Below, piece by piece: positions 33,967 through 44,156 of a stretch of 64,000 bases of DNA. Origin of the DNA: Punctularia strigosozonata HHB-11173 SS5 (taxonomy: Eukaryota > Basidiomycota > Agaricomycetes > Corticiales > Punctulariaceae); the NCBI RefSeq assembly GCF_000264995.1, contig NW_006767435.1:1574935-1638934 (forward strand), in the 5' to 3' direction. The translations under genes were made by a program, and so were the position numbers. The notes below the pieces were generated by a model. It had not been told where the DNA came from and did no database searches. It saw only the letters and a program-made list of their open reading frames with translations. Each line of letters starts with the position of its first letter. Position 1 is the stretch's first letter.

Positions 33967-34371
33967 GGCGCGCTGACTCGGATGATCGCGTATTAGATGG
34001 CAAGGATGGAACGGTATATCATGGTAGAAGACAATAATCTCGTGTGTGTATGGTCAAGCCGCGTTTCAACTAGAGAATCATACCTGGCAACCTTCGTTTT
34101 GGATGACGTCCGTGCAACTGTCCGTTGTATACACGGATGGAGGTGAGAGGATCGCATGCTAGTTGTTCGGAGTGTTCTCTTCCGTTCCTGCTGAATGGTT
34201 GCGCAACGGAAATATCAAGAGAAGTTTTTTCTTTTTACTCTCTTTTCACCATTTTCTTCTTCGATGCCTCTCCTTGCATTCAACGCTCATATTAAGAAAT
34301 AGACTGCAGAAATGCTTGCACGGTAGGCTGTCCGACCCAGGATACAATGTATGCGCATGCGTTGGCAATAC
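33967..34371. other. intergenic region between convergent genes
   Basis: Pyrimidine-rich stretch around 34225-34260 (minus-strand poly-purine). No gene or repeat recognised. Confidence 0.5.
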
Positions 34372-36534
34372 CTATTTCTGTGCGTCATCACACTCCTTGG
34401 ACAGAATCTCAATTTCTTCCACCAGTTCCTCTATTTCCTGAGATCTTCGGGAAGATAAGGCTAAGAGCGCCTCGCGGGCTTGCATTGGTGCGGCAAAAAC
34501 CTGTTGACGTATCGCGTTGCTTATCGTCGTCTATAACGATGTTCAGGATCAGTAGGTATGCACAGAGAATGGCAGCATGGCGCACATGTATGTCCCGTAT
34601 TAGCGTCTCTTTCACCCTTTGCCAGTCCTCCCACCATCTGCTCTTCGCTTTCTCCCACTTGCCCACAGCCCAACGGAAGCTGGACAGCGTCACGACCACG
34701 CCCAGGACGCTGGCGCTCTCTGCTTCCAGCCCGCTGAAGCTGCCCAGGAGACCTGAGCTTAGCCAGCCTGCCCATCCGGCATACGTCACCGCAGCGCCCG
34801 TCACCAAGCCTGTCCCAGAGCCCACGACGACCTTCTGACCCTCGGAGTGTAATCGACCGTTGTTCCACATGACTTGGGCGTGTCTATGATTGAATGGTTC
34901 CAGAAGGGCGTTTGTCGTCACCGGATGCGAAGGTGACTTAATGGTCTGCGCTATGGAATTCTCGAGGACGGGCGAATGAAATGGAGATGTTTTCTTGAAG
35001 CGGGCTAATCTACGCTGCGTCTCACGGTCCTGGGCCTCTTGGATGGCACTGAGGCGGCCGGTCTGAAGCAGCAGCTACACACGTCATCAGACCGAAATAT
35101 CCAGCCACACGGAAATGACAACACGCACATGCTTCTCGACCTCTCGGAACCAAGGGCGCTTGAAACACAAGCTGACGGTAGTCGCTACTCCATCTGATTG
35201 CACCGGGAGCTTCCACCACGTGATACTGCGTAGTAGTTCTTGGAGTTGCGTGTCTCCATCTTTGAAGGTTTTCATGAGGGGGTTCCAAGCTCTGCTGGCC
35301 TCATCAGCCTCGATGTCAGAGGAGCCGAGAGTGTCGTGCTGAGATTTGGCAATCACAAGCTCAACCTCGCCCTCGAGCTCCGAGCACTGGGCGTGAACGG
35401 AGCGAATCTCGTCCTCTGCCTCCGCCAGAACTGCGCGCGCAGTGAGGAGTGCGCCCCGAGCGGTGGACAGACCAGCGCGCGCGCGAAGTTGACGTAGCGA
35501 AGGAGTCTGAGCAGGTTCCAGCGCCGAGCCGAGGGATCGTGAGACGGCATCGGTGACTGTAGAAACGTGAGATGCGATGTAGTCGTCCTGATACCTCTGG
35601 ACAGCCAGAGACGAAGATGGGTCGGACCTTAGGGCGTCCACCGCAGCGAGCGCCCGTGATGGGTCGACGAAAAGGATTCGCTCCTTCTTTACAGACGTCT
35701 TGGACGTAATCCGGTTGGTGATGTTGTCGCGCAGCTCGTCTTTGGCAACCGTGCCTAAAATAACCAAGATGGCGTGCTGGTGTTGCAGCATGGGTTGGAG
35801 ATCGGGGTCGTTGAGGACATCAGAGATTGAGGTGACCAACGGGTTGGTGACGAGGATGGGAACATCAGCGAGAGCGAGTTTTGTGGCGCCAAGAGGGTCA
35901 TCCTTAGCAAGGACCGACACCTCGACGGGGATAGAGAATCTTCGAAGCCAGGAAGAGGAGACCGAAATGATTCCGGGTTCTGGAGTCGTAGAGTATGAGG
36001 TCGACCTACAATTCTCCTCAGCGATTATGCTCACAAGTAGTTGTCGAAAGCCGAACGTACGCGAACGTCCTTGGGCCCGGAGTGCACAGCGCTTCGTCAT
36101 GGGGTGCAAACGGGTCTGTGAGGAGTGCAGCTACGAGTGAGTCACTGCCTGAGTATTCACCCAGCCCGTGAACTGCATGCATGTTAGTCGAGCTTTGAAC
36201 GCCGCAGTGTGCAGAATATTGACATACCAACCACCCGAGCCGAGTTGGCCGGCAAGTTATCGGAGGACAGCTCATCCAATGCCTCCCTCCACCTTCTACC
36301 GCGTTGTTGCGTCTCCGAGCCACCAGATTCTGAGGAAAGAACACGCGAGAGAAGGGCTTTTGTTTTATGCGCAACCGTATTACACCGATGAACGATTGTG
36401 GGCACTGGTTCCGGCGACTTCCCTGCACGGCTCGAGAGCTTCCTGCGTATTATGCGAGTCCCTGTCTCAGGTAGTACAGTACGGTAACCGGCAGACGACC
36501 GTTGCACGGACACCCGAGACCAGCACGGCGGCAT
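34372..36534 (-). CDS. mitochondrial inner-membrane protein, Mmc1-like
   Basis: The start MPPCWSRVSVQRSSAGYRTV at 36534 is rich in Arg/Ser and fits a mitochondrial presequence. Next are KTKALLSRVLSSE and RRWREALDELSSDNLP, then SDSLVAALLTDPFAPHDEAL. A Rossmann-like middle part follows (FSIPVEVSVLAKDDPLGATK, VPILVTNPLVTSISD, HAILVILGTV, RILFVDPSRALAAVDAL), and then long helices (LSTARGALLTARAVLAEAED). A 54-bp intron joins FREVEKH to LLLQTGRLSAIQEAQDRETQ. Two hydrophobic segments (VTGAAVTYAGWAGWLSSGLL, ASVLGVVVTLSSFRWAVG) precede KWEKAKSRWWEDWQRVKETL. A last intron leads to a coiled-coil tail ending SKECDDAQK. The C-terminal pattern matches what I recall of fungal Mmc1-type proteins, dynamin-related factors proposed to act on cristae. 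The name is less sure than the mitochondrial membrane character. Confidence 0.65.
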
Positions 36535-36711
36535 GTATATCAGTAGAGGAGACGAAAGTAGAGGAGGTTCGGGCCGCGTGAGTCGTGACGCGTCCGACCT
36601 GAGGTCATCTTCGCTAAGAATTTCAGCTACGATAGTCTTTGCGCATACCCTCTTTTCTGTATTGGTACATACAGTGTGTTGGTTCTGCTATGGTATGGGA
36701 GGTTGGAGTAC

Positions 36712-37524
36712 TTATTTGCCTCTATGCTTCTTGAAGGACGCCTGCACACCCAGCCCCTCTTTTATATCTTCCATGCACTTGGCGTCAATCTCGCGTCCAC
36801 GTCTCGCAGCGTCAACTACCTCGGTAACAATGGCCCGGGGAACGCAGACGATCCCGTTCTCATCCGCGACCATCCAGTCGCCGGGTTGAATAGTGACGGG
36901 AGGGAACGAGGCTTGCGTCTCATCTCCAATGGTGACAGTAACATTAATCGCGGAAGGGCGGGTGTGTGGTGATTGTCCAACCGTAGACGTCCCGCGAGCG
37001 AAGACGGGGAATTGAGCTTCGCGGTGCTCAGCCAAATCTCGACAACGTCCCGAGATGATCACGCCAACGGCGCCGCGAGCTTGTGCTCCGGCAGTCATCA
37101 ATCCTCCCCACACAGCGTTTTTGGCCTCTTTATGCATCGCAGACAATCGGGGAGAGGTGCATGCGGAGTTAAGGGCTTGTCAGATCCAGCAGCCGGAGTT
37201 AGAGCTGGCAAGACTACGGACGGGGGGGCGCGTCGATGACCACCACATGGCCCTCCGGGGCAGCATCCACGAAGTGAACGTCCGATTTAGGCGCATCTTT
37301 ATCGGATGCGAGAACCATCTTGACGGTGTAGGCTGGAGCGCAGATCGTAGGAGTTCGCCCGGCGGACACCTGATGTATATCAGGGATGTGGCCACCGTGA
37401 GCGATGCCCAGCTTGGCCAACGCGTCGGATATCTCGCAAGTTGAGAACGCTGCCAACGGCGACGGCGTAGACGTGGACATAGCTCTAACAGTGGTTTGGA
37501 GGCGAGCAGTAGCTCGGGATATCA
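36712..37524 (-). CDS. RraA-like protein (4-hydroxy-4-methyl-2-oxoglutarate aldolase family)
   Basis: The start at 37524 gives MISRATARLQTTVRAMSTST; a second ATG 15 codons later (MSTSTPSPLAAFSTCEISDA) would give the usual length. Family blocks: FSTCEISDALAKLGIAHGGH, CAPAYTVKMVLASDKDAP, HFVDAAPEGHVVVIDAPP, then after an intron HKEAKNAVWGGLMTAGAQAR, GAVGVIISGRCRDLAEHREA and QFPVFARGTSTVGQSPHTRP, and finally QPGDWMVADENGIVCVPRAI. The G-G-L-M...A and the R-D loop are where family members bind Mg2+ and oxaloacetate or HMG. Fungal and plant homologues act as HMG/oxaloacetate decarboxylase-aldolases; the RNase E-inhibitor function is bacterial. The longer N-terminus could be a mitochondrial targeting signal. 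Divergent from the VanZ-like gene. Confidence 0.82.
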
Positions 37525-37795
37525 TGGACAAGTGTAAGAGGCAGATTCGGAAAGTCCCACGAATAAGTAGAGTACATGTCACATCGCAGGCAAGAGATGA
37601 CGACGGCTGGATACGCGCGCCGGCTCGCCGCGGCGCTGCAGTTTCTCCTTCACTTCCTCTAGGCACGCTGGGCCGAACACTGGCATGCTCGGTCTGCCAA
37701 CCATGTCGAACTCGTCTCAAAACCACCAGAGATATATGCGAAAGATCGTCAAGGCCGTAATGCGATCGTACCACCTACGAATACCAAAATACGAC
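37525..37795. promoter_or_regulatory. divergent promoter of the RraA-like and VanZ-like genes
   Basis: 271 bases between two outward-facing starts; no clear box, no coding signal. Confidence 0.45.
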
Positions 37796-38764
37796 ATGCC
37801 TATACGCATACGTCCGGTCCGATTCTCGATGTTACTTCCGCAGCTGCCTGCAACTTACCATCGTTCTTGGCCCATGCTCCCTTGGGTAGTGGTTTATAGC
37901 AATCACCTTCGGCGTGATGCTTGCGCTTGCGTTCCTCGGATTCACAAACTTCAGCCACGCGCTGCCTCTAAATGACAAGCTGTTGCACTTTATATGCCTT
38001 GCAATAGCAACCGGGGTGTTCTACTTCATATGGGACGTGGAAGAGTGAGTAACCCGCTCGAAGATTTCTGTCTGTGGTTGAATCCGACTCGCGCAGGGAC
38101 GCTCGAAGAATATGGATCTGGCGTCATGCGGGACTCATACTGACGGGGATCATCTGCTTCCTGTTTGGGGGGATTATGTCAGAGATCGTCCAGTCTCTTC
38201 TTCCTGTGCGTCCATACATCCTTCCAGCTTCCCGGGATAATGCTCATCGTCAGTTAGTACAAGCAATTTCAAATTGGCGATGTCATAGTGAGTGCCTTCT
38301 CCTCGCCGGTGGAAAGTGTACGAGCAAACTCGATTTCATTCCAGGCCAATATCCTTGGATCCGCTGTCGGGCTTTATACTTCGTACTATCTCGAGAAGTA
38401 TTACCGGCATCGACGCGAGGTGCGCTATGTTTCTCTAGCACAGACCCGACTCACTCACCGGCTCCTACAGATATCTCGCTTGTACCAGCCGCTGAATGCC
38501 GATCAGTTGTCTGATGACGACGACGACGCGTTAGAGGGCACCCTCCCGACGCATTACCAGCCCTATAATCCTTCTCCCTATCCATCTCATGCAGGCGCGC
38601 CAGCCACACCTCAGAGCGCGTCAAAACCGAATGTGCCCCCTAAACGTCAGGACAGGCTAGGCGACGTGTGGGATGAGCGAGAGGATATCTTCGATATCGG
38701 CGGGGACAGCGACGAGGAGCATGAAGTCCGCACGCCCCAGATAGTGGTCTCTCCACCGAAGTAA
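37796..38764 (+). CDS. VanZ-like membrane protein
   Basis: A short first exon (MPIRI) joins, through an intron of about 85 bp, to PITFGVMLALAFLGFTNFSH. Then come LPLNDKLLHFICLAIATGVF (the LNDKxLHF motif of VanZ-like proteins), YFIWDVEEDARRIWIWRHAG, LILTGIICFLFGGIMSEIVQ and, after an intron, QIGDVIANILGSAVGLYTSY with YYLEKYYRHRRE. That makes four membrane segments, as in the VanZ-like fold. The cytosolic tail is disordered with an acidic DDDDDALEGT block and ends QIVVSPPK. Fungal members are small uncharacterised membrane proteins; the link to glycopeptide resistance is only by domain name. The start exon is the least certain part. Confidence 0.75.
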
Positions 38765-39167
38765 ACACGTACTACTGTACATCATTGCATCGATTGATCT
38801 TCGTCGCTCTGTCTTTGACCTGCAGCTGGAGCGCAAGCACCATGTTTAGGCTAAGTATTGAGTCCACAGAATTATCTCATTAGAATCCACGCGCCGTTTG
38901 TCTGTGATTGCAAGTGGTTTTGCTATATAATAGTTATTGCCTTACTTTCCGAGCCGTACGAATAAAAAAGGAGCGTCTCAAAGGGGATCTTTGGGTGAAA
39001 ATGGAGGAGAGCAAGATATCTGAGTTCGAGCTTCGCCCAAAATGGTGACGAAGTCGGACGCTCGGCATCACGGCATGAGATGATGTGGCTGTTACCGAGG
39101 TCGGTGCCGCGGCCGAGTTTGAGATGCGCGACGAGCGCGAGCGGCCGCGACAGTTGAACGGACTCAC
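38765..39167. other. intergenic region, nothing recognised
   Basis: Includes the VanZ-like 3' UTR and the Pol kappa promoter. Minus-strand frames here look like chance. Confidence 0.5.
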
Positions 39168-41782
39168 ATGAGCACCTCCGCTTCGCCCACAAAAAGCGCG
39201 AAACCTCCGAGTTCGTCACCAGATTCTGCGAGCCTGCTCCATCGCCTGGCGGGTCCATCCACTGAGAAAGCTGGGTAAGCAACCTCACGAAGGCTGCTGT
39301 CGTATTACCGTTTCATATTATGGATTCGCCAGGCTTGCCAAGGATCAGTCTGAGATCAACCGTATTATTGCGGAGGTGTCCAAGGTTAGATTTCTTTGGA
39401 GCTTCGTATCGCAAGCAGTTAAACCGTGTAACTCCAGGGGTCCAAATTCTACGAGGTATGCAAGAGGTTATTCTTACTGTGGAAAGCGGCTATCTCAAGG
39501 TGGATCAGAACGAGAAACGAAAGGACAAGGAACTCACGGAGAAGATCGAGAAGATCCTAAAGGAGCGAGATGAACTGCTTAAGCAAGCTGACATACGTAT
39601 GTCATTCCATGCACTATGCTCGAATGCTCACAACTGGCATGTCCAGCGTCGATTGAACGAGGAGTCGATCGTCTAGTATGCATCTTGTATGCACCTTACC
39701 ATGATCCGGTCTGAAGACCCCGTCAGATCAACGAACTCGAAGCAGAACGGGACCTATCTCAAGTCATAGTCCACGTCGACATGGACGCATTTTTTGCCAA
39801 TGTTGAAATGCTGGATAATCCCGCTCTGGCTGGAAAACCTTTTGGGGTACGTTGATTTCACGCTCTCCGAGAACAGTACGTTGCCTGACTGCGTGGACGA
39901 GCAGGTCGGGCATGGAGTGTTGACGACTGCGTCCTACGAGGCTCGGAAATTTGGCGTAAGGTCTGGCATGGCAGGTCAGTCGCTCCACTTGCACCAGAAT
40001 CAGTCGTAACACCATGCCTTTTCAAGGATTCGTCGCTAAGAAACTGTGCCCTGAGCTCATCTTGGTTCCAATTCACCACGAACGATATTCTGAGATCTCG
40101 CAACGAATCATGACTGTATTCAGGGACTATGATCCTAACATGTTGGCAGCCAGTTGTGACGAAGGCTATCTCAAGTGGGTCCACCGTGATCGGTTGGCGG
40201 TTTACGACTTGACGGCCCTGAACAATTGTCTCTAGTATAACATCGTATTGCGCAGAGCATGACCTTGATCCGGACGAATGCGTACAGCAAATGCGCAAGC
40301 GTGTACATGAAGAGATTAAGCTCACTGTCAGCGCCGGCATCGCTCCCAATAAGGTATGTCACACTCCGTCGCAAACGGTTCCGAGCTCACGTTCATGGCA
40401 GATGTTGGCTAAGGTAGAGCAAATGCCTTTCTACCAAGATTGATAGCTCTAACACAGCCTATCTGTGACGAAGATTTGTTCTGATAAGGCGAGCTCATTA
40501 ATGCGCTGTCCTAATCTTAGCATGTGTCCTTACAATAAAAATAGAACAAGCCCAATGGTCAATACCACTTGCCGTTTGAGCGAACGGAAATCAGGGACTT
40601 CATGCGCGACTTGCCGATTCGCAAGATCCCTGGGATTGGCCGAGTTAGCGAACGCCTACTGGATTCGATAGGGGTCAAAACCTGTGGCGACATATATCCT
40701 CACCGCGCGACTCTTTCGCTGCTTGACAAACATTTCTCTTTGCATTGGCTTCTGCAGACGTATCTCGGGATAGCCTCGAACGTTGTACAACCTGGCTCCA
40801 GGGAAGAACGGAAAAGCATCGGAGCCGAAAGGTGGGGATCTTCGTCTGATCCCGATCGAGTACGAACCTGATCCCATTTGCCGGCGCACAGAACGTTCAA
40901 TCCAATCTCGAACAGGGAGAAGTTGTTGCAGAAGCTCGATGAGGTAGCGCATGAGTTGGAGGAAGACATGACCCGAGGCGGATGGGTTGGCAAGACGATC
41001 ACATTGAAGTACAAGCTCTCGTCATATCAGGTTTTCACCCGGGCCAAGTCTTTTGATCGGTGGATATCAAAGAAGGACGACCTCTTTTCCGCGAGTACTG
41101 ATCCGTATCGTTGCACTGGATGTACTGATGCATGACAACAGATAGGGAAGGAGCTGTTGCTCAATGACTGGCCATTAGAACTGCGCTTGATTGGCCTCAG
41201 AGTGACTAAACTCAAGGATCTCAGAGCAGAGGAGCAGGGCGACGCAGGGATAAAACGAGTGGGCCTCGGTTATCGCCGTTGATGCATCGATCCGATCGCT
41301 GACATGCACTGTACTACTAGTTTCTGAAACCAGCAAGTAGCGGGCCCGCGTCGCCACGCAAACGGCGGAAGGTGTCCGACACACGGCGCGATCGCGAGGG
41401 CAGCGTTATATCAGAAAGCGAGAGCCCTCACACGAGCGAACCCGACGATGGACAACGGAATCATGGAGAAACCGATGAGCATCCAGCAGCGGAACCACCG
41501 GGGCTGACATGTCCGATATGCAGCAAGATCTTGCAAACGGACAACGACGGTCTCAATACGCATATCGACTGGTGCTTGAGCAGAGGTGCGATCCTGGAGG
41601 CGGCGACGACGGAAGGACCTCAGAGCATTCCAACCAAACGTGTCGAGCACACGAAGCCAACGAAATCTTCCAGCGGGCTGGCAGACCGTGGCGGGACCGA
41701 TGAGATGAACGACGATGCAAAGGCGAGATGGGAACGGCTATTCTCGAATACGAGCAAACGAATACGTAAGTCCGGACGATAA
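39168..41782 (+). CDS. DNA polymerase kappa (Y-family, translesion synthesis)
   Basis: The start [18 protein letters not shown] at 39168 is followed by an intron into [20 protein letters not shown], the N-clasp helix of Pol kappa ([20 protein letters not shown]). The palm begins [20 protein letters not shown] with the first metal-binding acids, then [20 protein letters not shown] and [20 protein letters not shown]. The second acid motif reads [12 protein letters not shown] where most homologues have SLDEAYL; the D-E pair is kept. Thumb: [20 protein letters not shown] and [20 protein letters not shown]. Little finger: [20 protein letters not shown] and [16 protein letters not shown]. The C-terminus has one Rad18-type UBZ finger, [20 protein letters not shown] with a final Cys in IDWC, for binding ubiquitinated PCNA. 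Many short introns; all main blocks are in order, so it looks complete. Confidence 0.9.
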
Positions 41783-41841
41783 CTACGTTGCTTCTCTTTT
41801 CTCGGGGTATACGATGTCGCACATGGTCCATTATCTGTCGA

Positions 41842-42671
41842 TCACATTTGTACAAGTATAAGCGTCTCTATGGATAGAAGGGAGTGTAGGGAGTAATGAT
41901 ACAAAAGCAGAGCAGTCCCGTCCGATTGCGTCGTCCAGCAAGTCGTCAAAAGGCGTGGAATCTTGGGACCATGGCGTACGGCACTCCCGGAAGTGAAACT
42001 GCGATGAGGTCGTTTTGGCGGTTCACAGTCGTGAATCTGGAGTGGGCAGGACAGATTGCAGCGGTAGGCAATGTTCTTGAGGTCGTCATCGATCCTCCGT
42101 AATCCCCGAGAATACTGACGCAGGTGGTCCGTTGACGACGTACGCCTTGTGCACATGCGTGAGGCCTTCTGCTCGTTCGCGGTATAATTCCCGTTCTCGT
42201 TCCCTCCGCAAGGCCTCCACCTCTTTCTCCAGCGCCTCCACTTTCTTCGCCAAGAACCTTTCTTTTTCTCGTTCCTGCTGCCTTCGCCTGTCTGTCTCCG
42301 GCGCTGCCGTGTGCGTGGATCGTGCCGCAGGCGCGGCGGCATGAGGGTATAGCGTCGCCATGTTCTGGCTGATGAATTCGGCGCGGCTGCGCGCCGAGGA
42401 CGAGTTCTTGTCGTTGGAGGACGACGATGTGGCGCCCAGGGAGACCTGGGACTGGTAGTGTTCCCCTTTGGGATGACTTTTGGAAGGCCCCGGTACGGGC
42501 TCTCGCCCGGATGGGGAAAGTGTCGAGAGTGTCTGGGTCGCAAACGTGGGGGTCGGAACGATCGTCCGCCCGTCAATGTCAGATAAGTTCTTGCGGTGCT
42601 TGATGGGCACGGGATGGATGACGTCCGCGTCATAATGTCGGCCGCTGCAGCAGGAGAGCAAAGAGAGCATC
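41842..42671 (-). CDS. uncharacterised coiled-coil protein
   Basis: The start at 42671 gives MLSLLSCCSGRHYDADVIHP, a short N-terminus with a CC pair that could be palmitoylated. Then VPIKHRKNLSDIDGRTIVPT, a Ser/Thr/Pro-rich stretch, RSRAEFISQNMATLYPHAAA and a strongly charged helix (RRQQEREKERFLAKKVEALE, KEVEALRRERERELYRERAE) predicted as coiled coil. After EGLTH a small intron (about 41 bp, short for this window) can join YSRGLRRIDDDLKNIAYRC and run to a stop at 41842. Without the intron the frame stops at 42086. No known domain. It converges with Pol kappa at 60 bp. The N-terminal and coiled-coil parts look real; the C-terminal end is uncertain. Confidence 0.5.
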
Positions 42672-43028
42672 TCAACGGGTCCTGAGCACAAGGTGACCCG
42701 TCGTCGTCGGGGAGACTGGCAGAGAGTCCCTGCAAAGCGTTGGGGATGCTGGAAACGCAGAGCAGCGCGGTATCACCTTTGTTTGTACTAGCCGGGAGCG
42801 TGTAAATCGGGGCTAGGCCAATCATGTTGTCCTGATGTTTTCCGCGTTCTGAGACGCATTCAGTTGCCGAGGGTCGTTGCGGAACACGGGCGCCTATGAG
42901 TGCCAACTGGATGGGCGGCCTCCCACGGAAGGCCTAAAATACTGATATCACGACTGGCTTGGGACAACGACGAAGAACAGATCTGCCCATGGCGACGACA
43001 GGATCACTATGGGCTATGTGTGAGATTA

Positions 43029-43151
43029 GAGTGTATCTGCAGCACAGGCGAGGTGGGGTGGAACTTTTACCAGGCACTGCATCTTTTGGCGGGGCTCCCC
43101 GCGGACATCTTTGGCTACTGCGGAGAACTATTACCACCTGCAGATACACTC
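43029..43151. mobile_element. 123-bp MITE-like inverted-repeat element, TA flanks
   Basis: GAGTGTATCTGCAG at the left and CTGCAGATACACTC at the right are exact inverted 14-mers, and TA stands just outside each end (43027-43028, 43152-43153). No coding capacity. Size and TA duplication fit a Tc1/mariner-type MITE; a plain hairpin cannot be excluded. Confidence 0.6.
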
Positions 43152-43591
43152 TATTACCGAAGTAGAACACGAAGAGTACAGTACCAGTAGAGAGGGATGG
43201 TGGGCGAAGGTCTGCTGCGCTGGGTGGGTATACCCCACCTGCGAAAGGAGGACCTTGAGCTCCAAGGCACGCAGTGGTCCAATGATTTTGGACCCACTCG
43301 TGCCAAGGTGCTATCGAAAGGGTTGGGTGGGTGGGCGACCAAAAACCGAAGTGGCGGCGGCGACAAAAGGTGGGATGCACCGACGCCCGCCCCGAACTCA
43401 AACCAACTACGGCGGGCGGGTGCTCCCACCCTTGTCACCCCATGACCTCCTATCGCCTATTTATTACTGCACTGGACGCTAGACTCGCAGGTGATTCCGC
43501 CAAGCAAAGGAGGAGTAGCGACAGCATCGCAGTGCTGGATATAACCGGCGCAGCAGAGTCACGTCAGCCGTCGTATTTGGACAATCTGTCA

Positions 43592-43771
43592 GGCTGCGTT
43601 TGGGAACACTTGATTCTGCAAGAATCAGATGATTTGACTTGATTTACTTGCCATACTAGGCAGGACTGTGAGATCAGATAGACATAACTGGACAGGGGCT
43701 TGCCACTTTGGTGCGACAAAAGTCAAATCAGGTCAGAATCAGGTCAGAATCAGGTGTTGCCAAACGCAGCC
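43592..43771. mobile_element. 180-bp MITE with 25-bp inverted repeats and 3-bp TCA flanks
   Basis: The left end GGCTGCGTTTGGGAACACTT(GATTC) and the right end, read on the other strand as GGCTGCGTTTGGCAACACCT(GATTC), differ at only two positions. TCA stands outside both ends. A GGxxxxGTTTGG end with a 3-bp duplication recalls PIF/Harbinger MITEs. The inner right part repeats TCAGAATCAGG, making the arms longer and imperfect. Confidence 0.75.
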
Positions 43772-44156
43772 TCACAGTTTGACCTGGCATCCGATTATCC
43801 GTGAGCCTCGGAATCGGGAGTGTCGGGACAAGCCTTACATCTACTGTACGTTCCTTTAACATATCTTGCCTGGGGAGCCGATGGTCCGCACTGTTTATCA
43901 CTACGCGTTGCGCCCCTCAGATCTTTTGAGTACATTCACCGTTCGACGTTCAGAGTATCGTGGCTCCATATCGGCCCGTCGCTCCGCCACGCCTACCTTC
44001 TGATCGCCTCTAGCCCCATCTTGGACTGAACTCGTGACGCTAAGAACGTCAAGCAGGGTCGAACCTCCCACTGTTCAAAAGCCAATGCAGGGCATAAAAT
44101 GACAGTCTTGGTGCCTCTTATCTCTCGTTGCTGCTGCTGTTGCAAGAACCTCTGAG

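Larger units (their letters stand above)
42672..44156. other. repeat-bearing intergenic region of about 1.5 kb
   Basis: No gene recognised. It holds two small inverted-repeat elements (43029-43151 and 43592-43771) and GC-rich stretches between them (43180-43440) with long open frames on both strands that have no family resemblance. The last few hundred bases are the promoter of the MFS gene. Confidence 0.6.

Noticed and set aside
41842-42906. 354-residue minus-strand frame taken as one gene
   Set aside because: Its upstream half is in a different frame from the coiled-coil protein, which has the better coding look; only its C-terminal part may be used, after splicing.
42934-43440. Long frames on both strands in the GC-rich intergenic part
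   Set aside because: GC-rich, low-complexity, no domain, overlapping on both strands and next to MITEs; chance frames are more likely.
44030-44070. tRNA-like B box (GGTTCGACC on the minus strand)
   Set aside because: The flanking bases do not form a T-arm stem, and no acceptor stem or A box is present.
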